Below, one piece after another: positions 53,897-61,992 of a stretch of DNA of 64,000 nt. Numbering within the stretch: the first letter of the stretch is position 1; every line of letters begins with the position of its first letter. A model generated the notes under the pieces. The model did no database searches. It was not told the DNA's origin and saw only the letters and a program-made list of their open reading frames with translations. Source of the stretch: Neisseriaceae bacterium TC5R-5 (GTDB taxonomy: Bacteria > Pseudomonadota > Gammaproteobacteria > Burkholderiales > Chromobacteriaceae); assembly GCA_020830965.2 (NCBI GenBank), contig JACCFC020000001.1, positions 189,500 to 253,499 on the forward strand, in the 5' to 3' direction. A program made the position numbers and the translations under genes.

Positions 53897-54135
53897 TGCT
53901 TTTTATAAAAATTTTCTTACTGACAGCTTGAGTAGCTTTTAATTGAACAGTGATTGGTTTCGCTTATAAAGACGCGCGATAGACATCATCTTTATAAGTG
54001 AAACCTTATTTATTGATAAGCCAGTAAAAGTTGGAAAGTCAATATTTTTAGATAATTGCTCTGTTGTAGATTGTCAAAACAGATGGAAATTAAATCAAAG
54101 TTAAGACTTCACAACTTCGGGAAAAACAGTTCGGC

Positions 54136-54441
54136 TTAAACTTCCAAGGCACCTAAAGTCTTGCCATTGTTTACCCATTCTTGAATCCAGAGCGGCTTGC
54201 GGCCGCGGCCTGTCCAAGTTAATTCGGGATTGCTTGGGTGGCGATATTTTACTTCTACCGGCTTACGCGTGCTGCTGATTTTTCCTAGTACTTCTTCCAT
54301 GCTCAAACCATGGGTGCGAGCAAGCTCGATAATCTGTTTTTTTGCCTTAGATTTTTCTTCAAACTCTCGACGTTTAATTTCAGCTTCAACTTCACTTTTC
54401 AATGCTAGTAACTGAGTAAACTCTAAATTGGATAATTCCAT
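54136..54441 (-). CDS. H-NS-like nucleoid-associated protein
   Basis: A 101-residue protein with an N-terminal coiled-coil oligomerisation region (about 1-50, LLALKSEVEAEIKRREFEEK) and a C-terminal DNA-binding domain with YRHPSNPELTWTGRGRKPLW, the H-NS family core with its TWTGRGRKP loop. This short form is common in betaproteobacteria, often in several copies. It would bind AT-rich DNA and silence foreign genes. The AT-rich sequence on both sides would suit self-regulation. ATG at 54441. Confidence 0.93.
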   Translation of the reverse strand: MELSNLEFTQLLALKSEVEAEIKRREFEEKSKAKKQIIELARTHGLSMEEVLGKISSTRKPVEVKYRHPSNPELTWTGRGRKPLWIQEWVNNGKTLGALEV

Positions 54442-54533
54442 AATTTTACGTACCTTAAGTTATTCTAAATATGTGCTACAGATTATAATGTAGTCAAATG
54501 ACTAACGGCAAGTCAAGAAAAGAAAACTGCAGT

Positions 54534-55571
54534 TTAATTAAGTGGCTCGCTTGTTAGTGAATAGGGTAATTCTAGGCAATGTAGTGGAATAGTTAATTGC
54601 TCATCTGCGTATATACCATTTTCCCAAGCCAGTGATTGTACAACAGCCAAGCCTGTATAGGATTCAGGGCTAATTTGGCAAATTGCTACCAGCATACCAA
54701 TCGATTGACCAGCTACTTCGTGGCCGAATAGTTTTGTGCCAACTGGCATTTCTTTTGCTAAGGCTATTTTGAATAAACGTCGCTTTATTTTTCCCAAGTA
54801 TTGGGTTCTCGCAACAATTTCTTGTCCGGGATAGCAACCTTTTTTGAAACTAACCGCTCCTAGCAAGTCCATATTTGCCATTTGAGCGACAAATTGTTCT
54901 TGAGTTGCTTGGCAAATCCAGGGAATACCTGCATCGATATCTCGTAAAGACCAAGCATTCTGTGAGATAAAATTTATTGATTCAGAGAGTTGCAGTTTAG
55001 ATGGCAATGAAGCGTTGTTGCCTGCGGCTAGTAAGTAACCTTGCCCGGGGAGAGAAATGAGTACTTGCCCCTCTGATTGCTGCACTTCCAGAGATTTTTT
55101 TTCTTTGGCGCTAAGAAATTCGGTGCTAATCACTTTCTCAATCACTTGGCCGCTTAAGCCAAGAATTTGCCATTCATGATCCACGGCTCTAAGTTTTACT
55201 TTAGCTCTTAGGACAAACATAGATAAGCGTTTGAGAATGCTTTCGGCGAGGTCTGCTGCAATTAGCAGATAATAGTCCTGCTGGTATGCCCAGATCAGGA
55301 AACTCGCCAGCATTCGGCCTTTTGCGTTCGAATAGGTGCTGTACTGTGCTCTGTCGGTCTGAACCTCGCGAATGTCACTGGATAGCTGGTTTTGAAGAAA
55401 AATTTGTGCGTCTTCACCGCTGACCTGAATAACTTTAAAGCCGGATTGAACTGCAATGACTGAATGATGCTGGAAAGCATCAATTTGTTCCAAGTGCTTG
55501 GTACTGTGCTGTGCCTGCTCTTCGGCTATTTCAGCTTGTTCTCGTAACCAGTTGTTCCAGTTTGTGTCCAT
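54534..55571 (-). CDS. ygfZ: YgfZ/GcvT-like folate-binding Fe-S cluster protein
   Basis: A 345-residue tetrahydrofolate-binding protein. The signature KGCYPGQEIVARTQYLGK is present (K-G-C-Y-x-G-Q-E), as is RDIDAGIPWI. YgfZ supports assembly or repair of certain Fe-S enzymes, including tRNA thiolation enzyme MiaB. Start at the ATG at 55571, with AAGGT 7 bases upstream; an earlier TTG is unlikely. It stands alone between the H-NS gene and tRNA-Asn copy 2. Normal length. Confidence 0.93.
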   Translation of the reverse strand: MDTNWNNWLREQAEIAEEQAQHSTKHLEQIDAFQHHSVIAVQSGFKVIQVSGEDAQIFLQNQLSSDIREVQTDRAQYSTYSNAKGRMLASFLIWAYQQDYYLLIAADLAESILKRLSMFVLRAKVKLRAVDHEWQILGLSGQVIEKVISTEFLSAKEKKSLEVQQSEGQVLISLPGQGYLLAAGNNASLPSKLQLSESINFISQNAWSLRDIDAGIPWICQATQEQFVAQMANMDLLGAVSFKKGCYPGQEIVARTQYLGKIKRRLFKIALAKEMPVGTKLFGHEVAGQSIGMLVAICQISPESYTGLAVVQSLAWENGIYADEQLTIPLHCLELPYSLTSEPLN

Positions 55572-55772
55572 ATTGTTTACCTTGTTGGGTGTCAATGCTA
55601 GGTTTTGATATTAGAGCAATGGGGAATTTTACAGTCTGTAGGTGTTTGCCGCTAATAGTTAATGGTTTTTATTTGTGATTCTTTGCTAATACTTTCTTTT
55701 GATGTCAGTGACTTAGTGAGTTTTCTCTGGTTTTAAAATGGGCTTGGTAGGAAGGAATTTTATTGCGGCTTA

Positions 55773-55801
55773 TTGACAAGGTCTGCTGATCTCGATAAAG
55801 T
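55773..55801 (+). promoter_or_regulatory. Promoter of the second tRNA-Asn gene
   Basis: A perfect TTGACA (55773-55778) and TAAAGT (55796-55801) with a 17-base spacer, 15 bp before the tRNA. Confidence 0.6.
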
Positions 55802-55816
55802 TCGCCTTCACTATAT

Positions 55817-55892
55817 TCCCTGATAGCTCAGTTGGTAGAGCGACGGACTGTTAATCCGCAGGTCGCAGGTTCGAGCCCTGCTCGGGGAGCCA
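55817..55892 (+). tRNA. tRNA-Asn (GTT), copy 2
   Basis: A 76-base tRNA with encoded CCA, identical base for base to the copy at 51129. Promoters and terminators of the two copies are not identical, so this is not a recent long duplication. The 270 bp after its terminator up to cysM hold no gene I can support. Confidence 0.98.
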
Positions 55893-55901
55893 GAGTATTT
55901 T

Positions 55902-55938
55902 AAGCGCCATAAACCATATCGGTTTTTGGCGCTTTTGT
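55902..55938 (+). terminator. tRNA-Asn copy 2 terminator
   Basis: A 14-bp stem with one mismatch (55902-55915 with 55921-55934) containing AAGCGCCA, followed by TTTG. Confidence 0.85.
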
Positions 55939-56120
55939 TTTGTTGCACTGAATTTCCCTACTTGGATTTTAGCCGTTATCTGGTTTAATGATTTTGTTTG
56001 TTGATACTTAATTCTGCCATTCGTTTTTAATTTCTGTTTTGATTATTTTGAATTGAAAAATAGAAGTGCTTGAGTGCGTATTGCCAGTTATTTTGATAGA
56101 AATAACTGGTCAATAATAAT

Positions 56121-56140
56121 GAATGATCATTCCGTATAAT
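56121..56140 (+). promoter_or_regulatory. cysM promoter -10 with overlapping palindrome
   Basis: A TATAAT at 56135-56140 is 27 bp before the cysM start. A perfect 12-bp palindrome GAATGATCATTC (56121-56132) overlaps the spacer region and may be an operator. The -35 is weak, which would fit an activated promoter. Confidence 0.4.
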
Positions 56141-56166
56141 GAAATTTCTTTTGTGGAGAGTATTCT

Positions 56167-57060
56167 GTGTACAAATACGTAGAAGATTTTATTGGAGCGA
56201 CACCATTGGTGAAGCTTAAGCGCGTACCTGGGACGACTAGTAATATTGTTTTGCTCAAACTGGAAGGCAATAACCCTGCAGGCTCTGTAAAAGATCGCCC
56301 AGCCTTGTCGATGATTCGTCGTGCTGAAGCACGCGGTGAAATTAGGCCTGGTGATACTTTGATTGAACCGACAAGTGGTAATACCGGTATCGCCTTAGCT
56401 ATGGCTGCAGCGATGATGGGGTATCGGATGATTTTGATCATGCCGGAAAATTCCAGCGCTGAACGAGTGCAGAGCATGCAGGCTTATGGTGCTGAGGTGA
56501 TTCTTACTCCGCAGGCGCTATCCATGCCAGGATCTATTGATTTGGCGCGTAAGATGGAAGCGGCTGGGGAAGGGCGTATTCTTGATCAGTTTGCTAATCC
56601 GGATAACCCACAGGCTCATTTTGAAGGTACTGGTCCTGAGATTTGGGTGGATACCGAAGGAAGCATTACCCATTTTGTTTCCAGTATGGGGACAACCGGC
56701 ACCGTGATGGGAACCGGGCAATATTTAAAGCAGTGCAATCCGGATATTCGTATTGTCGGTGTTCAGCCGGAACCGGGTAGTCAGATTGCGGGTATTCGTA
56801 AATGGGAAGAACCTTATATTCCCAAGATTTGTGATTTTTCGCAGTTAGATGAAATTCAGTATGTCAGCCAGCAAGAAGCAGAAGAGATGGCGCGCCGCCT
56901 AGCTCGTGAGGAGGGGATTCTGGCTGGCCCCTCATCCGGTGGCGCGTTGGCGGTGGCTTTACGCATTTCACAGCGGGTGGAAGATGCGGTGATTGTTTCA
57001 ATCGTGTGTGATCGGGGTGATCGCTATTTGTCGACCGGACTTTTTTCGGCAAGTACTTAG
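56167..57060 (+). CDS. cysM: Cysteine synthase B
   Basis: A 297-residue PLP enzyme making cysteine from O-acetylserine and sulfide or thiosulfate. The PLP lysine is Lys42 in GNNPAGSVKDRPAL; EPTSGNTGIALAMAAA and the C-terminal GPSSGGALA are the other PLP-site motifs. The NPAGSVKDRPA form and length indicate CysM rather than CysK. The start is GTG at 56167, with GGAGAG 7 bases upstream. Its last codons overlap the convergent SDR gene by 4 bp. Confidence 0.95.
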   Translation: MYKYVEDFIGATPLVKLKRVPGTTSNIVLLKLEGNNPAGSVKDRPALSMIRRAEARGEIRPGDTLIEPTSGNTGIALAMAAAMMGYRMILIMPENSSAERVQSMQAYGAEVILTPQALSMPGSIDLARKMEAAGEGRILDQFANPDNPQAHFEGTGPEIWVDTEGSITHFVSSMGTTGTVMGTGQYLKQCNPDIRIVGVQPEPGSQIAGIRKWEEPYIPKICDFSQLDEIQYVSQQEAEEMARRLAREEGILAGPSSGGALAVALRISQRVEDAVIVSIVCDRGDRYLSTGLFSAST

Positions 57061-57812
57061 CTGAGTTGGCGGATATCCACGACGGCAACTTGACCAAATG
57101 CTGGTGATAACAAGTAGTCGATAATCTGGCGTGCGGCTTTCTCTGGGCTATTTAGCCCTCCCTCTGCTTTGAGTGTGTCAAAGCGTTCCTTGGATGGAAA
57201 TTGCTGAGTATCACTGGCGCGAATGGCGGTTTGCATATCCGTGTCGATCACGCCTGGATACAGGGCTACTATCTGTGCCGGCTTAAGGTGTTGTTGTTGC
57301 TCCAGAGCAATGCTACGGCTGAAGTGATCTAGTCCAGCCTTGGTGGCGCAATAAACGCCCCAGCCCGGATAGGGGTGAGCGGCGGCGCCAGAAGAAATAT
57401 TCAGAATGCGAACATCCAGAGTGTGATGTGCGCTGGCTTTTAGCAAGGCATCAGTTGTGAGCATGGGGGCGGTTAAATTGAGGGTGATGGCTTGGATAAG
57501 CTCCTTGTCTGAATAATGACCTGCCTGCGCGATTGGTGTGACTACGCCGGCATTATTAATCAAGGTAAGGCTGCTGCATTCTGTTAGTGGCAGTTGCTCC
57601 AGCACATGCTCAATGCAGTGGCTGATGTCTGTTGCCTGGCTGAGATCTGCGTCCATTGTCATTAGCTGTTCCGGATAGCGTTGCAGTAGTGGGGCTAAAG
57701 CGCTGCTGGTGTGGCGTGCGATGGCTGCAACAAAGTGACCATCAGCCAGCAGCGTCTCGCTTAAGGCGCGCCCCAACCCGCGTGAGGCACCGGTGATAAT
57801 AAAAGCATGCAT
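57057..57812 (-). CDS. Short-chain dehydrogenase/reductase
   Basis: A 251-residue SDR. Cofactor motif FIITGASRGLGRAL at the N-terminus, LINNAGVVTPI, catalytic Ser in NISSGAAAHPYPGW and the YCATK (Tyr-x3-Lys) pair. The overall pattern resembles sepiapterin reductase/benzil reductase-like SDRs (YueD group), usually NADPH-linked. Substrate unknown. Its ATG directly abuts the rpe stop, so the two are co-transcribed. It converges on cysM with a 4-bp overlap. Confidence 0.88.
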   Translation of the reverse strand: MHAFIITGASRGLGRALSETLLADGHFVAAIARHTSSALAPLLQRYPEQLMTMDADLSQATDISHCIEHVLEQLPLTECSSLTLINNAGVVTPIAQAGHYSDKELIQAITLNLTAPMLTTDALLKASAHHTLDVRILNISSGAAAHPYPGWGVYCATKAGLDHFSRSIALEQQQHLKPAQIVALYPGVIDTDMQTAIRASDTQQFPSKERFDTLKAEGGLNSPEKAARQIIDYLLSPAFGQVAVVDIRQLS

Positions 57813-58493
57813 TTAGTTTTCCTTGGCTAGTTCGGCACGCATCGCCGCAATCACTTGCTGGTAGTCAGCCTGGCCGTAGATGGCTGAGCCTGCCACAAAG
57901 GTATCTGCCCCTGCTGCAGCGACAGCCCGAATATTGTCTATCTTGATGCCACCATCGACCTCCAGCCAGATTTCGCCGCCATGTTTAGCTGTATGCTCAT
58001 TGATCAGTTGGCGAGCTGCGGCTATTTTTTTAAATGTGTGGGGAATGAATTGCTGGCCACCGAACCCCGGATTGACCGACATGATCAAAATCATATCGAT
58101 TTTATCCATGACGTGGTCGAGATAGGAAAGTGAGGTTGCGGGGTTGAAAACCAGGCCAGCTTTGCAGCCTGCATCTTTGATTAGTCCTAGCGTGCGGTCG
58201 ATATGTTCGGATGCCTCTGGGTGGAAAGTAATGATATCTGCACCTGCCTTGGCAAACATCTGCGCTAGGCTGTCCACCGGTTTGACCATTAGATGCACGT
58301 CGATTGGGACGCTGGCGTGTGCGCGGATGGCTTCACAAATCATTGGGCCCATCGTGAGATTGGGTACATAGTGATTGTCCATCACATCGAAGTGAATCAG
58401 ATCCGCTCCGGCGTGAATGACATCACGAACTTCCTGACCAAGGCAGGCAAAATCGGCGGAGAGCAGGCTGGGGGCAAGTCGAAAAGGGCGCAT
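57813..58493 (-). CDS. rpe: Ribulose-phosphate 3-epimerase
   Basis: A 226-residue TIM-barrel enzyme interconverting ribulose-5-P and xylulose-5-P in the pentose phosphate pathway. It has [38 protein letters not shown]-type [23 protein letters not shown] and [12 protein letters not shown], with the metal-binding His and catalytic Asp residues present. First gene of a pair with the SDR. Normal length. Confidence 0.97.
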   Translation of the reverse strand: MRPFRLAPSLLSADFACLGQEVRDVIHAGADLIHFDVMDNHYVPNLTMGPMICEAIRAHASVPIDVHLMVKPVDSLAQMFAKAGADIITFHPEASEHIDRTLGLIKDAGCKAGLVFNPATSLSYLDHVMDKIDMILIMSVNPGFGGQQFIPHTFKKIAAARQLINEHTAKHGGEIWLEVDGGIKIDNIRAVAAAGADTFVAGSAIYGQADYQQVIAAMRAELAKEN

Positions 58494-58627
58494 AAGGTTT
58501 TTGTAAGGGATGGTTAAAAGAGAAAGGTGCTGTATTCTAGCGCGCTAAAAGTGTGATGGCGGGATAAAATGAAACAGTGCACTTATTTATTTAAATAGAG
58601 CCTGAGCTGGCTTGGGAGAGTAAAAGC

Positions 58628-59008
58628 ATGGCCGAGAAAGTTTATAGCGTGATGGTGGTGGCTGAGCCACATTATATTGAAGAGCAATCCAGTATTGAGA
58701 ATGATGTATATGTTTTTTCTTACCATATCCGCATTACCAATACGGGAACTGAGTCGGCAAAGCTGGTTAGTCGTCACTGGTTGATAATAGATGCCAACCA
58801 GCAGGTACAGGAAGTACGGGGTATGGGGGTGGTTGGGGAGCAACCCCATCTTAAGCCCGGGGAGTTTTTTGAGTACTCTAGCGCGACACATCTGAAAACG
58901 CCTTATGGATCTATGAAGGGTAGTTATCAGATGTTGGCAGACGATGGTGAGCGCTTTGAAGTGGACATACCGGAAATGACTTTAGTCGCTCCAAGGGTGC
59001 TCCATTAG
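58628..59008 (+). CDS. apaG: ApaG protein
   Basis: A 126-residue protein of immunoglobulin-like fold. Family features: YVFSYHIRITNTGTESAKLVSRHW, VQEVRGMGVVGEQPHLKPGEFFEYSS and MKGSYQML. ApaG is linked to Co2+ resistance and diadenosine tetraphosphate in enterobacteria; its reaction is uncertain. Start at the ATG at 58628 after GGGAG. It is divergent from rpe and ends in a terminator that overlaps the stop of a small convergent gene. Confidence 0.95.
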   Translation: MAEKVYSVMVVAEPHYIEEQSSIENDVYVFSYHIRITNTGTESAKLVSRHWLIIDANQQVQEVRGMGVVGEQPHLKPGEFFEYSSATHLKTPYGSMKGSYQMLADDGERFEVDIPEMTLVAPRVLH

Positions 59009-59032
59009 TACCGCTTGAGGGTCGCTTGTAAC

Positions 59033-59060
59033 AGGCAGTCTGTGGCTGCCTTTATTTTTT
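59033..59060 (+). terminator. apaG terminator
   Basis: Stem AGGCAG (59033-59038) with CTGCCT (59046-59051), 7-base loop, then TTTATTTTTT. The T-run overlaps the stop codon of the small minus-strand ORF. Confidence 0.75.
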
Positions 59061-59135
59061 GCGTGGCCAAGTCCACCACACGATAAAAACAGCCAGCGCA
59101 CAGACTAAGGCAATTTCCAATAATAGTATCCACAT
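59052..59135 (-). CDS. 27-residue single-pass membrane peptide
   Basis: The frame reads MWILLLEIALVCALAVFIVW then WTWPRKK and TAA. It is a textbook single transmembrane helix of about 20 residues with a Trp-rich boundary and a positive C-terminus, so an N-out/C-in orientation is likely. AGGA lies 8 bases before the ATG. It sits between apaG and the ABC exporter, on the opposite strand to both. I do not recognise it; small proteins of this type often attach to larger membrane complexes. Too short for routine gene finders. Confidence 0.55.
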   Translation of the reverse strand: MWILLLEIALVCALAVFIVWWTWPRKK

Positions 59136-59207
59136 GCGGTTTTTCCTGGCGGCAAAGTAGGGGGTTTCTACTGTGCCGCAGACCACTCAAATAGGCAATC
59201 ATCATTT

Positions 59208-61025
59208 ATGCGCTTCAGTCACACTGGCCCGGCTCCGGGCAACCGTCATGATTTGCAAACCATCAAGACTTTATTACCTTATTTGTGGTTGTTCAAAGGG
59301 CGAGTGTTCTTGGCATTGTCCTGCCTGATTCTGGCCAAGGTGGCAGCGGTAGTGGTGCCCTTGTATTTGAAAGAGATTGTCGACAAGTTGTCATTGCCCG
59401 CCACCTTATTGGCCATTCCGGTGCTGGCGTTAGTGGGCTATGGTTGTGCGCGGTTATTGGCCAGTATTTTGGGTGAGCTGCGCGATGCGATTTTTGCCAG
59501 GGTAACGCAGGGGGCTGTGCGTAGCGTTGCACGAGGCGTATTTGAGCATTTGTTACGCTTGTCTTTGCGTTTTCATCTGGAACGGCAAACCGGTGGGGTA
59601 AGTCGTGATATTGAGCGCGGCACCAAGGGTATTGGCTTCTTGCTGAATTTCACCGTGTTCAATATTTTGCCGACCTTGCTGGAAATTGTGATGGTGGCGG
59701 CGATTTTATTTCATCGCTACAGCTGGGAGTTTGCTGTGGTCACACTGACCACCATTAGCCTGTATATCGTTTTTACACTGACGGTAACCGAGTGGCGTAC
59801 AGTGTATCGCCGCAGCATGAATGATCTGGATTCCAAGGCCAATGCCAAAGCGATTGATGCCTTGATCAATTACGAAACCGTCAAGTATTTCAATAATGAG
59901 AGCTACGAGGTGGCACGCTACGATAAAAATCTGATGGCCTGGGAGGCTTCGGCGATTAAAAATCAGGTTTCGCTATCGATGTTGAATGCGGGTCAGGGTG
60001 TCATCATCGCCGTGGGTGTGACCCTGATTATGGTGCTGGCAGCACGCGGGGTAGTAAGTGGGGAAATGACCGTAGGCGATGTGGTATTGGTTGCCACTTT
60101 TATTACACAGCTGTACGCGCCATTAAATTTTCTGGGTTTTGTATATCGCGAAATTAAGCATTCTTTGGCAGATATTGAGCGCATGTTTGGTTTATTGGGT
60201 GCCAATCAGGAAGTCGCCGATGCAGCCGATGCTGTAGTGCTGAACACGCGCTCGGCCAGTATCAGCTTTGAGCAGGTCGACTTTGCTTACGATAGTAAGC
60301 GGAAGATTTTGCATGGCGTGAGTTTTGTCATTCCTGCTGGAACCATGTTGGCGGTGGTGGGGGCTAGCGGTGCGGGTAAGTCCACTTTATCGCGTTTGCT
60401 GTTTCGTCATTATGATGTGAACCGGGGGCGTATCTGCATCAATGGCCATGATATTCGCCAGCTTAGCCAGGATTCCTTACGTGCCCATATCGGTATCGTG
60501 CCGCAGGATACCGTGCTGTTCAATGACACTGTTTATTACAATATCGCCTACGGTCGGCCACAGGCTACTTATGAGCAGGTGATTGAAGCGGCGCGGGCAG
60601 CGCACATTCACGACTTTGTTAGTGGCTTGCCCGATGGTTACGACACCATGGTCGGTGAACGTGGTTTGAAACTATCTGGTGGCGAAAAGCAGCGGGTAGC
60701 GATTGCGCGCACCTTGCTGAAAAATCCGCCGATTCTGATTTTTGATGAAGCGACCAGCGCTTTGGATTCAAAAACCGAGAAAGCGATTCAGCATGAATTG
60801 CTGACTATCTCGGCCAATCGTACAACGCTAATCATTGCTCACCGTTTGTCCACAATTGTTGATGCGAATCAGATTGTCGTGATGGATGCCGGCAGGGTAG
60901 TGGAGCAGGGCACCCACCGGCAATTGATAGAGCAGAATGGGCGTTATGCTGAGATGTGGCGTTTACAGCAGGAAAGCGAGTTGCTGGTGATTAATTTACT
61001 GCCAGGCTTTAAGCGCCCGTCTTGA
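59208..61025 (+). CDS. Atm1-type ABC exporter (half transporter)
   Basis: A 605-residue protein with a six-helix membrane domain (about 20-320) and a nucleotide-binding domain: Walker A VGASGAGKSTLSR, Q-loop VPQDTVLF, signature KLSGGEKQRVAIAR, Walker B PILIFDEATSALD, and H-loop IAHRLS. The membrane segment LDSKANAKAIDALINYETVKYFNNE is diagnostic of the Atm1/HMT1/ABCB7 group, exporting glutathione-linked compounds or heavy-metal complexes. It should work as a homodimer. ATG at 59208. Its 3' end overlaps the convergent hypothetical gene by 17 bp. Confidence 0.93.
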   Translation: MRFSHTGPAPGNRHDLQTIKTLLPYLWLFKGRVFLALSCLILAKVAAVVVPLYLKEIVDKLSLPATLLAIPVLALVGYGCARLLASILGELRDAIFARVTQGAVRSVARGVFEHLLRLSLRFHLERQTGGVSRDIERGTKGIGFLLNFTVFNILPTLLEIVMVAAILFHRYSWEFAVVTLTTISLYIVFTLTVTEWRTVYRRSMNDLDSKANAKAIDALINYETVKYFNNESYEVARYDKNLMAWEASAIKNQVSLSMLNAGQGVIIAVGVTLIMVLAARGVVSGEMTVGDVVLVATFITQLYAPLNFLGFVYREIKHSLADIERMFGLLGANQEVADAADAVVLNTRSASISFEQVDFAYDSKRKILHGVSFVIPAGTMLAVVGASGAGKSTLSRLLFRHYDVNRGRICINGHDIRQLSQDSLRAHIGIVPQDTVLFNDTVYYNIAYGRPQATYEQVIEAARAAHIHDFVSGLPDGYDTMVGERGLKLSGGEKQRVAIARTLLKNPPILIFDEATSALDSKTEKAIQHELLTISANRTTLIIAHRLSTIVDANQIVVMDAGRVVEQGTHRQLIEQNGRYAEMWRLQQESELLVINLLPGFKRPS

Positions 61026-61410
61026 GCTGCTGCATATCAGCCAAGATGCTCTCGGCCTCTATCATCACTTGTTCCAAGGAGGCTAGCTGTAAGGAACTGG
61101 CCGCGCTGTTGGCCAGATCCAGGCTCAGTAGCGCTTTACGGACACAGTTGGCAACATCGGCTGCCAAATTGAAGTCGCCCGCATTGATGACCTTGCCATT
61201 ACGGACTTTTTTGTAGTACACCGCAGCCATTTGGAGATATTGGCTGGCGATCTCATGTTGTTCCCATAGTGGTGCCAGTTCAGTCTGGCTGATGGTATTC
61301 ATGATCACAGAACAAGCATGTTCTGCCCGGTTCCAGCGTTTTTCCTGAACACGACGTGCCTGTTGTTGGGGGTGGGCTTTCTTTTTATTTTTATGATTGT
61401 TTGTCGACAT
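61009..61410 (-). CDS. Hypothetical protein, 133 residues
   Basis: I do not recognise this protein. The first ~30 residues are very basic (NNHKNKKKAHPQQQARRVQ), which suggests nucleic-acid or membrane-surface contact; the rest looks helical (DLANSAASSLQLASLEQVMIEAESILADMQQL). No signal peptide or membrane helix. It overlaps the end of the ABC exporter by 17 bp on the opposite strand. ATG at 61410. The triple TTACAC repeat lies about 80 bp upstream and could control it. Confidence 0.6.
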   Translation of the reverse strand: MSTNNHKNKKKAHPQQQARRVQEKRWNRAEHACSVIMNTISQTELAPLWEQHEIASQYLQMAAVYYKKVRNGKVINAGDFNLAADVANCVRKALLSLDLANSAASSLQLASLEQVMIEAESILADMQQLKTGA

Positions 61411-61487
61411 GATGACCTTATTTTGAGTTGAGCAACGATTGTAACGGTAAATTTCGGCAGTGCTTGAGCTGGATGAAAGTTGTTTAT

Positions 61488-61513
61488 TTACACAGAGTTA
61501 CATCTGCTTACAC
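61488..61513 (+). promoter_or_regulatory. Triple direct repeat resembling an OmpR/RstA-type binding site
   Basis: TTACAC (61488-61493), TTACAT (61498-61503) and TTACAC (61508-61513) recur exactly every 10 bases, about one helical turn. OmpR-family regulators such as RstA and CpxR bind such direct hexamer repeats; the site resembles the RstA pattern TACAT-N-T-N-GTTACA apart from one base. It is placed between two divergent genes, macA and the 133-residue gene. Confidence 0.5.
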
Positions 61514-61688
61514 CTGACAAATAGAACAGTTTTTGGGCTTAAACTACCATTTAAGTAGGGTTTAATGCGTAAGTGTGGGATAAAACTATGCAAATCAGAG
61601 TTTTATCTGCTAAACAGTAAACTGTAGTGTTAGTCGTAGGGCCCATTATACAAAAAGGCAAAGTCCAAACGGGGATGTGTGGTTGAGA

Positions 61689-61709
61689 GGGGGGCTTCGG
61701 CCCCCTTTT
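61689..61709 (+). terminator. UUCG-capped terminator hairpin
   Basis: GGGGGC (61690-61695), TTCG loop, GCCCCC (61700-61705), then TTTT. It ends a plus-strand transcript of unknown origin, about 280 bp before macA; the weak T-run keeps confidence modest. Confidence 0.55.
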
Positions 61710-61992
61710 CCCATTACTGGGTTTACTAGTCTTTTGTTTTCCTTTGAGTTTATTCCTTACCGTCCACAAGCTTCCGTATTTTCTCAAACACTTGGGTCAT
61801 CGTGTGAGTATCGCTCCAGATACACGGTAATATTCTATCGAGATGATCGTCTCGCCATAAAATGCGCTGACCGCTCAATAAATTCTGGCGCGAGTGTTAG
61901 CCGCTTCGTCATACTTGCGTTGCTTATCTATTTGATTCACGCTTATGCCCCGTTCCGCTGATTACAGCAATAAACTGGAAAATTAAGACAAT

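Larger units (their letters stand above)
61411..61992. other. Long spacer upstream of macAB
   Basis: A 582-bp gap between the 133-residue gene and macA. It contains the 10-bp-spaced TTACAC repeats (61488-61513), a UUCG-type hairpin (61689-61709) and, on the minus strand, an unstarted open frame ending at 61750 (last residues MTQVFEKIRKLVDGKE). Overlapping ORFs on both strands here lack protein character and I leave them out. Confidence 0.45.

Noticed and set aside
51129-55892. Integrated element between the two tRNA-Asn genes
   Set aside because: No integrase or phage gene, and the enclosed genes are ordinary chromosomal ones; kept only as a repeat observation.
61750-61898. Minus-strand open frame ending MTQVFEKIRKLVDGKE
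   Set aside because: No plausible start except an internal Met giving 16 residues; possibly the tail of a lost gene but not supportable.
61677-61961. 94-codon plus-strand ORF upstream of macA
   Set aside because: Starts inside the terminator hairpin region and has no coding character.
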